This document shows positions 41,650 through 47,141 of a stretch of 47,141 nt of DNA, piece after piece. The DNA comes from Nemertoderma westbladi. Taxonomy: Eukaryota; Xenacoelomorpha; Nemertodermatida; Nemertodermatidae. How positions within the stretch are numbered: the first letter of the stretch is position 1; each line of letters starts with the position of its first letter. The position numbers and the translations under genes were made by a program. The stretch lies in NCBI GenBank assembly GCA_032718475.1, contig JAUCBJ010007867.1, forward strand, positions 1-47,141, given 5' to 3'. The notes under the pieces were generated by a model. That model saw only the letters and a list, made by a program, of their open reading frames with translations. It had not been told where the DNA came from and made no database searches.

Positions 41650-42695
41650 TCCCATCTGCCCATGTCTCTTGATGTGAGAATGTTTTTTTGTGCTTTTTTT
41701 TTTACTTTTTTGTGCTTTTCTTGACTTTTTTGTGCTTGTTTTGTGCTTTTTGTAGTATTTAGTAGGACCCCTCCAAAACTTGAATTTTAATAAAAAGTTG
41801 AATTTTAAAAAATAAAAATTATGAAAATAGAACTTCTCCCCGACTGTCTGACTGTAGGGAGGGATATCCATATCCATTATCCAACCTGCCAACAACCCCC
41901 ATACGCATACAGCCATAGGGATTGTTCCCATTGGAATAATAGTGAGTGGGCCTATAAAGTATATACGTCTGGAACACACCCCACGCCCACCCCTCCTACT
42001 ACTGGTGGATCGTAAATCGTATTGCTTTTGTAAATAAAGTGATGATCCGGTGTAGAATATCTGAATATGGGCACTTATAGGAAAATCCTCAATGATGCCA
42101 GTTGGGCAGCATTCGGATTATTAATTACAACAAAATACTGATATACCGTATTACCGTTCCCGTTCATATGCGCACCTCTGGCAAAATTAAGGGAAAGGAG
42201 CAGGTTACAGTGGCGGTCAAAGGGCAGACGGGCGGTTCTAATCAAAACAATAACTGAATAAACGAAACGAAACTATATTTCTTAGCAGCTTAGTCAACGA
42301 AAATGAGCAAGTTACAGTCTGACTGTGGCTGGGAAACAAACAGACAAAACAATAAACAATGACTCAATAACATTGGCTCAGGGGTTGCAGTCTTAATAAT
42401 AACAGAATAATACGATAGGCTAATAATATATAATGATATAATACGAAAATACCAGAGGTGCGGATATAAAGTTTCACTTTATTCCTTATTACCTACATTT
42501 ATATCATTACTACATACTTCCTTGCAGGGTATAATCTCTATAATGCTATTTCTGCCGTAATATTGTTGTGGTTTTTACATTAAATCTAGAATTGATAAAG
42601 TAGCTAGCTACAAGCTGTGCGAGTTCCAGTGATGCTATGCAGTGTTCTTTGTTGATCTTATTGCGAATTATTATTTAATCTTTTATCATCTGATC

Positions 42696-45600
42696 ATGGG
42701 AGTAAAAAACTTATGGGATATAGTTTCGTGTTGCGGCAAGCAATTGACGCTTAATCAACTCGACGGCAAATTGCTTGCCATTGATCTCTCCACTTGGATC
42801 GTAGAGGGCAAAACCTGCACGACATCCAACAAAGTAACCAACCCACATCTACGCAACATATTCTTCCGGGTGCTACACCTACTGCAGGTGGGGGCTGTAC
42901 CGGTGTTTATACTAGAAGGCGAAGCCCCCTCGCTGAAACGCGACACAATCCGACAGCGTGTCGCGGTGCGTTACGGTCGCACTAACGCGGGTGGTGGCGA
43001 CCGTAGACAACTGAGATCGGCCACCAAGTTGTGCTGCGAGATGTTAGACAGTCTGGGCGTGCCGTACCTCCAGGCGCCGGGTGAAGCCGAGAGTTACTGC
43101 TCTAAACTGAATCGTAAAGGATTGGTAGACGGCGTGGTATCCAATGATTCCGATACGTTCCCGTATGGCGCGCGATCCGTTTATAGAAATATATCGGCCA
43201 ATCAGCAAACGAGTAAGTCTGCCAACGTCGAGGAATACCTGGCCGACGATATCGAACGGAAATTAAGTTTAAACTTCGAGGGATTAGTCGCTATGGCTTT
43301 GTTATGCGGTTGCGATTATTTGCCTAAAGGGGTACCTGGTGTTGGTAAGGAACAGGCTTTGTCTCTGTGCCAAGAGTTATATGCAGCTGGGGTTGGGATT
43401 CTAGAACGCTTGCGTAGTTGGAAGTCTTCCGACTGTCCGGCTTATCTCACAATCAACGTGGGGAAACAGCCACCGCACTGCACACAGTGCGGGCACCCTG
43501 GAAGCAAAAGGGAGCACTCCCGTGGCTCCCGCTGCGGGTACTGTGTCGGTGGGAGCTGTCGACAGGAGACGGGTGCCGTGTGTCTGTGTGTCTGGCACTG
43601 CGATAAGCGAGAGATCGACTCCCACAGAGTGGAGCGCTCAATCAGAGATAAAGCGATACTGTTGGAGGATTTCCCTAACGAGGAAGTAATTAACGAGTTT
43701 ATGTTGGACATAGAGACCCACGCTATCCGAAGGCACGACTTGGTTTGTAAAGCCCCTGATTACCCCCCATTTAAACGGTTCACTCAACGCCACATGGACT
43801 GGGAACCCCCTATTGTTCTAGAACGATTCCTTTTAGTTGCGGCTTCCTGGTGTCTGCGTTCCAATGAATGCGGGTTGATTACGCCCCGGAGTATCGTTAA
43901 GATGCGGGTATGTCGATCGATCCCAAGTTACCAGATAGAATGGGAAGTGCCGTCCCTGTGGAAGGATCACTTAGCAGAATACAATAGGGACAATGAGTGC
44001 GAAAATTCCATCGAATGGCATACTAATGAACGGCAGTGCCTCGTGGAGTCAAGGTTCCCCATTTTGGTTTCCCAGTTTAGCGATCGTCTGGCCTCTGCGA
44101 AGGCGGAGAAAGAGGCTGGGAAAATGGCGAAACGGAAGGGGAAAGTGGTTAAACCTAAGCCGAAGGCTACGTTGGATAAGTTCTTTCGTGGCGTGTCGGA
44201 TGAATTGGGGAGTCTTATTGAGTCTATGAAACAGGTTGATGTGTCTGGTGTTGAGAGCCCCCCGTCTAGTCCCATAGCCAGTCCTCCATCTACTCCAGGT
44301 GCCAGTCTAAGCTCCAGTCCGTCGGCTAATCCCTCACACCCGCGCAGTAGCCCCGCTTTATCCAGGACACAAAGCGTCCAATCGATTTACAGCAGTGGCG
44401 TTTCCTGGACACAAAGCGTCCAATCGATTTACAGTATCAGTGACAACGAGACGCAAAATGAGCTAAACATAGCAACCTTCTCTAACTACCAATTAGATCA
44501 AATAGAAGGTCATTCGCTTTCCACCGAAACCCGGGACACTAACCTTAATTGTGACATTGATTTAGGAATCAGCGACCTTCTTAATGAAACATGGACCTCG
44601 CTATCATCAACTCTTAATGACAAGAAAACTAAATTAAATTCATTAGTTAATCCGGTTCGTGTATCCGAAGGTACCGGTAGCGCATTAGATAGCTGTCCAA
44701 GTGACACTCTACATAATACCCTGCGGGATATTTCTGACACCTTATTAAATACAATATCCCGAAGCAATCAGCCAAACCTCCAGCCTCCACCGTCTCCGCC
44801 CACTAAACAAAGCCAATCCGCGGGATATACTGATGGAGAGATTGATTATAATTCCCACCCGACGGGCCTCCTACCTAACCTTTACACCTCCAACCATCGC
44901 GTATTTCCAGCTTCCCCCTCTGAACTCGGCGCTTCTTGGCCGGTTGATTCTTCCGTAATCTATTTCTCCGACCTCTGTGCCTCGGGGATATATAACCCAG
45001 CCGATATTAATCGCCTATCATCTTCCGTACTCACCCCTCCACCCTGCCCAACCCGTGTTATTTCAACACCATTAGATTCCCCATTGCCAATTAACAGCCC
45101 CCGGGTTTTACGTTATTTTCTAAGCTCTGACGTGAGTTCTATATCAACACCTGGAAACACTATTAATAATGATATATCCCCAATGGAATCTCGCCCTATT
45201 TCAGTGTCCGAAATCACTCACTTAGCAGTCGCGTCTCCATTAGCCAACCCCGTAGTACATAGCTCAGCACCCCGTCTGCCTTTAACCCCGGGAGGCCAAC
45301 TCTTATCTACTTCCTTTGTGGACGCCCTGTGGGCCAGCGAGGTCCGCCCCAGTCCGGTATTCCTAGAGGGACGCGCTAAAAAGTTCCGGCGTTCCGGCAC
45401 TGCCCGTAATTTAGCTAATTTACTCGTCAGTATGACAGCTCCATCGGATTCCACATCTTTAGACGGCACTGTTTTGTATGCAAACTGCGATCTGAAACCA
45501 TTGACTCTCGAGACTAAAGATCAATGTTTTTCTTCCAGTAAAAATATATGTGATTCAACGTCTTCTGATAAACAATTATCGGGGAAGACTTGTTTACCCG

Positions 45601-46415
45601 GCAGTTTAGCAACGGATCACACGCAGGCTTATTCACAATCGGTACCTTATAGTGAAGTCCTAACTGGCTACTCAGACTCGACGAGCACACGGAATTATTC
45701 TTGTTCTATCGACGATGATGTTCTCATGGCTAACACCCAGCGGTACACAGTCAACTCAACATCGTCGGTGGTTGATGATGATAATGATATTGAGGAGTTG
45801 GCTTTCGCAGAAACTCAAGCTTACGGATGTGCCGGTAATTATTTAGCTTTTAATAATCAATTATCTGGGGGGAAATCGTATTCAGATTTTAAGTGTAGAA
45901 GGAGAAATTCAGAAGTAGAACGCTTCGCAAAAATCTATACCGAATCAAATCTGATTGACAGCCAATCTGGTCGGTCGAGTCGGACTGACTTCTCCAGTCC
46001 ACTGCGTGACTTTACCAATAGGAACCAATCCGTAATTCCAGAATACAGTTCCTGGATTAACAACTGCTCATTCGATATATCCACACCCAATGTAGTCTGC
46101 CGGGCAACCGCATCCAACTCGCCTCCCCTTGTTGGCCCAACTAAAGCGGTTAGACCGTCCAAGGAGAATCGCTACCATTCCGCAGACAGTGACTACTGGG
46201 TAGACCCGTCTCGGTCTTACAGCCCGAAGTCTGTGCTGCCCGAGGTTGGGCTGGGTACCGCCCCAACCCCCCAGCTGCGGGGGTTCAGAGAGTTTCGGGC
46301 TGCTAAACGGTGCCGGGAACCAGATAGTCCGGTTGTTATGTCGTTGAAGGAAGCATTCCTAATACTCTGCCTACCAATAATACTTGAATATAGTAGTGGC
46401 GTTATTGTACTTTAA
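42696..46415 (+). CDS. GEN1: Holliday junction resolvase GEN1 (XPG/Rad2 family)
   Basis: GEN1 cuts Holliday junctions and 5' flaps in nuclear DNA after mitotic entry. From ATG 42696 the protein is 1239 residues (human 908) and begins MGVKNLWDIV as in the family; the Gly2 start confirms the ATG. Catalytic acids are visible: Asp30 (LLAIDLSTW), Glu74/Glu76 (LEGEAP), Glu130 and Glu132 (APGEAES), Asp151 and Asp153 (SNDSDTF) and Asp207 (LLGCDYLP-like LLCGCDYLPKGVPGVGKEQAL, the helix-two-turn-helix). A Cys/His region (CTQCGHPGSKREH ... CVWHC, about 255-305) matches the conserved GEN1 insert. A chromodomain-like stretch (VKMRVCRSIPSYQIEWEVP) lies at about 398-450. The last 750 residues are Ser/Thr/Pro-rich and probably disordered, with SP/TP sites consistent with CDK control. 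No intron is needed anywhere, unlike the vertebrate gene. The final 25 residues (AFLILCLPII...) look unlike a GEN1 tail and may be read-through of a splice site. Confidence 0.95.
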   Translation: MGVKNLWDIVSCCGKQLTLNQLDGKLLAIDLSTWIVEGKTCTTSNKVTNPHLRNIFFRVLHLLQVGAVPVFILEGEAPSLKRDTIRQRVAVRYGRTNAGGGDRRQLRSATKLCCEMLDSLGVPYLQAPGEAESYCSKLNRKGLVDGVVSNDSDTFPYGARSVYRNISANQQTSKSANVEEYLADDIERKLSLNFEGLVAMALLCGCDYLPKGVPGVGKEQALSLCQELYAAGVGILERLRSWKSSDCPAYLTINVGKQPPHCTQCGHPGSKREHSRGSRCGYCVGGSCRQETGAVCLCVWHCDKREIDSHRVERSIRDKAILLEDFPNEEVINEFMLDIETHAIRRHDLVCKAPDYPPFKRFTQRHMDWEPPIVLERFLLVAASWCLRSNECGLITPRSIVKMRVCRSIPSYQIEWEVPSLWKDHLAEYNRDNECENSIEWHTNERQCLVESRFPILVSQFSDRLASAKAEKEAGKMAKRKGKVVKPKPKATLDKFFRGVSDELGSLIESMKQVDVSGVESPPSSPIASPPSTPGASLSSSPSANPSHPRSSPALSRTQSVQSIYSSGVSWTQSVQSIYSISDNETQNELNIATFSNYQLDQIEGHSLSTETRDTNLNCDIDLGISDLLNETWTSLSSTLNDKKTKLNSLVNPVRVSEGTGSALDSCPSDTLHNTLRDISDTLLNTISRSNQPNLQPPPSPPTKQSQSAGYTDGEIDYNSHPTGLLPNLYTSNHRVFPASPSELGASWPVDSSVIYFSDLCASGIYNPADINRLSSSVLTPPPCPTRVISTPLDSPLPINSPRVLRYFLSSDVSSISTPGNTINNDISPMESRPISVSEITHLAVASPLANPVVHSSAPRLPLTPGGQLLSTSFVDALWASEVRPSPVFLEGRAKKFRRSGTARNLANLLVSMTAPSDSTSLDGTVLYANCDLKPLTLETKDQCFSSSKNICDSTSSDKQLSGKTCLPGSLATDHTQAYSQSVPYSEVLTGYSDSTSTRNYSCSIDDDVLMANTQRYTVNSTSSVVDDDNDIEELAFAETQAYGCAGNYLAFNNQLSGGKSYSDFKCRRRNSEVERFAKIYTESNLIDSQSGRSSRTDFSSPLRDFTNRNQSVIPEYSSWINNCSFDISTPNVVCRATASNSPPLVGPTKAVRPSKENRYHSADSDYWVDPSRSYSPKSVLPEVGLGTAPTPQLRGFREFRAAKRCREPDSPVVMSLKEAFLILCLPIILEYSSGVIVL

Positions 46416-46702
46416 TAAGTGCGGACATTTCATCTTACTGTAGTTACGTATTCGTAATGTAATACGGGCAGTAAGGGAAGAGAAAAAGAATTGTTTCTCG
46501 CCGTCGCACTAAATATATAATATAAGTAATTACGTAATAAATGCAAATATATTGCACTAATCTACTAAATAATCGCTAAAATAACATGCTACTAAATAAA
46601 ATTAAATAAAACGATTATAATAAAATTACATAATAATACATACATAAATATAAAATAATAAGAATATAAAATAATATGGTCACACACCCACTCCATATGT
46701 TA
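46416..46702. other. AT-rich GEN1 3' region / likely LTR of the BEL element
   Basis: Very AT-rich with several AATAAA-type signals. On the minus strand a purine-rich tatggagtggg is followed by tgtgtgaccat at about 46680-46695, a possible polypurine tract and LTR start for the BEL/Pao element to the right. If so, its LTR would have to fit between GEN1 and here. The end of that LTR is not visible to me. Confidence 0.35.
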
Positions 46703-47141
46703 CTAAGCTGGGGAGTCCCTAGATGTTTGTTGGATTAGGGAGGTGGTCGTGGGAAGAGTATCTTGCCTCCCATAGTTTCCGGAGAGTTCTCTGTCTCTTT
46801 CCAGTAAACATAAGCGACCAACTGGGCGATTGAGCTGCTGCATCTCGAGGACAATTCCCGGTTTCTTGAAGTTACGTCGCATGACGACGAGTTCTACCGA
46901 TCGCACCAAACCGTCATCCGAGATGTGAGTCTCGATGATACGACCTGTCTGCCACCGCTTACGTGGAAGATCTACATCCACAATAAGAACCATGTCTCCA
47001 GCGCTGACGTTTTCTTGCTGCGCAAACCACTTAGTTCGAAGTTGTAGCGTGGGCAGATAATGTTTTTCGAAATGGTCAGCGAAACGACGGGATAACAACT
47101 GCATGAGTTGCCAAGTTTGCCGGCAGTATTCGTCTCCGTCT
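46703..47141 (-). CDS. BEL/Pao polyprotein C-terminus (DUF5641), 5' partial
   Basis: A minus-strand frame that is open to the window edge at 47141. It has about 146 residues, the region that follows the integrase core in BEL/Pao polyproteins. The signatures are TWQLMQLLSRRFADHFEKHYLPTLQ, KWFAQQENVSAGDMVLIVD, PRKRWQTGRI and NRPVGRLCLLE (the -PI-RL--LE ending typical of the family). The rest of pol lies outside the window. The orientation is opposite to the gag at 111-2795, so the two are separate insertions. Confidence 0.88.
   Translation of the reverse strand, partial: DGDEYCRQTWQLMQLLSRRFADHFEKHYLPTLQLRTKWFAQQENVSAGDMVLIVDVDLPRKRWQTGRIIETHISDDGLVRSVELVVMRRNFKKPGIVLEMQQLNRPVGRLCLLERDRELSGNYGRQDTLPTTTSLIQQTSRDSPA

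Larger units (their letters stand above)
39203..42695. other. Repeat-rich intergenic region, no gene recognised
   Basis: AT-rich, with several repeat pieces. GTAGGCCTAC- and TACTGTAC-type palindromes lie at about 39590-39910. There is an agttgaatttaaa segment at 39960-40010 and a longer interspersed repeat at 40350-40506, matched in inverted orientation at 41690-41815 (shared gtcctactaaatactgcaaa and the aaaagcacaaaaaaag series). A 25-G run (41584-41608) and a 12-C run (41638-41649) follow. A copy of the ttaagggaaaggagcaggtt repeat is at about 42186-42260. Short frames such as 41176-41529 look accidental. The GEN1 promoter must lie at the right end. Confidence 0.5.

Noticed and set aside
41569-41979. 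Minus-strand frame ending in a poly-proline run
   Set aside because: Proline run is the complement of the 25-G tract; the lysine-rich middle is the A-rich interspersed repeat.
1-47141. Gag at the left and BEL pol at the right as one element spanning the window
   Set aside because: They are on opposite strands and more than 40 kb apart with host genes between.

Overview
The window is animal nuclear DNA, probably from a marine invertebrate; the phylum cannot be fixed from the sequence. It carries metazoan-type housekeeping genes (phosphomannomutase, TRAIP-like E3 ligase, Integrator subunit 6, GEN1), one clear GT-AG intron in INTS6, BEL/Pao and LINE retroelements, TIR elements with 8-9 bp target duplications, and long minisatellites. 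Except for INTS6, each recognised host gene is a single long open frame. That is unusual for an animal, since GEN1 and PMM2 have many exons in vertebrates.

Layout: 1-5239, a BEL/Pao-type gag ORF with no pol behind it. 5240-5588, a short retroelement on the minus strand with a 13-bp target duplication, a tRNA-like Pol III promoter and a hammerhead ribozyme fold. 6780-11740, a decayed Polinton/adintovirus-like cluster on the minus strand (broken protein-primed DNA polymerase B, zinc-finger ORF, two small ORFs) next to a nested palindrome. 12460-15470, a 33-bp minisatellite. 15778-16681, a Mutator-like long-TIR element. 17168-18559, a 28-bp minisatellite. 18584-19267, a phytochelatin-synthase-like gene of bacterial architecture. 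20806-21579, PMM. 25434-26315, TRAIP-like. 26890-29928, INTS6 in two exons. 30900-33769, a nest of hAT-like and foldback elements. 34690-35305, a tandem retrozyme with two hammerhead ribozymes exactly 354 nt apart. 35453-38604, two 5'-truncated LINEs. 42696-46415, GEN1. 46703 to the end, the C-terminal part of a BEL/Pao polyprotein on the minus strand.

The most interesting signal is RNA-based. Two unrelated-looking repeat families (minus strand near 5330; plus strand near 34850 and 35200) share one architecture. A type-I hammerhead core is inserted between a Pol III A box and B box, so that the boxes form the two strands of stem I. In the second family the units are in tandem, so self-cleavage would release a 354-nt monomer suitable for circularisation. 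This is the retrozyme layout, with SINE-like promoter elements built into the ribozyme. The neighbouring LINEs leave 11-12 bp target duplications, close to the 13 bp around the first family, so they are plausible mobilisers.

The host genes have no obvious operon-like or functional link: glycosylation (PMM), genome maintenance (TRAIP, GEN1), snRNA 3'-end processing and transcription control (INTS6), and thiol/metal metabolism (PCS-like). About three quarters of the window is repeats or sequence with no recognisable gene.
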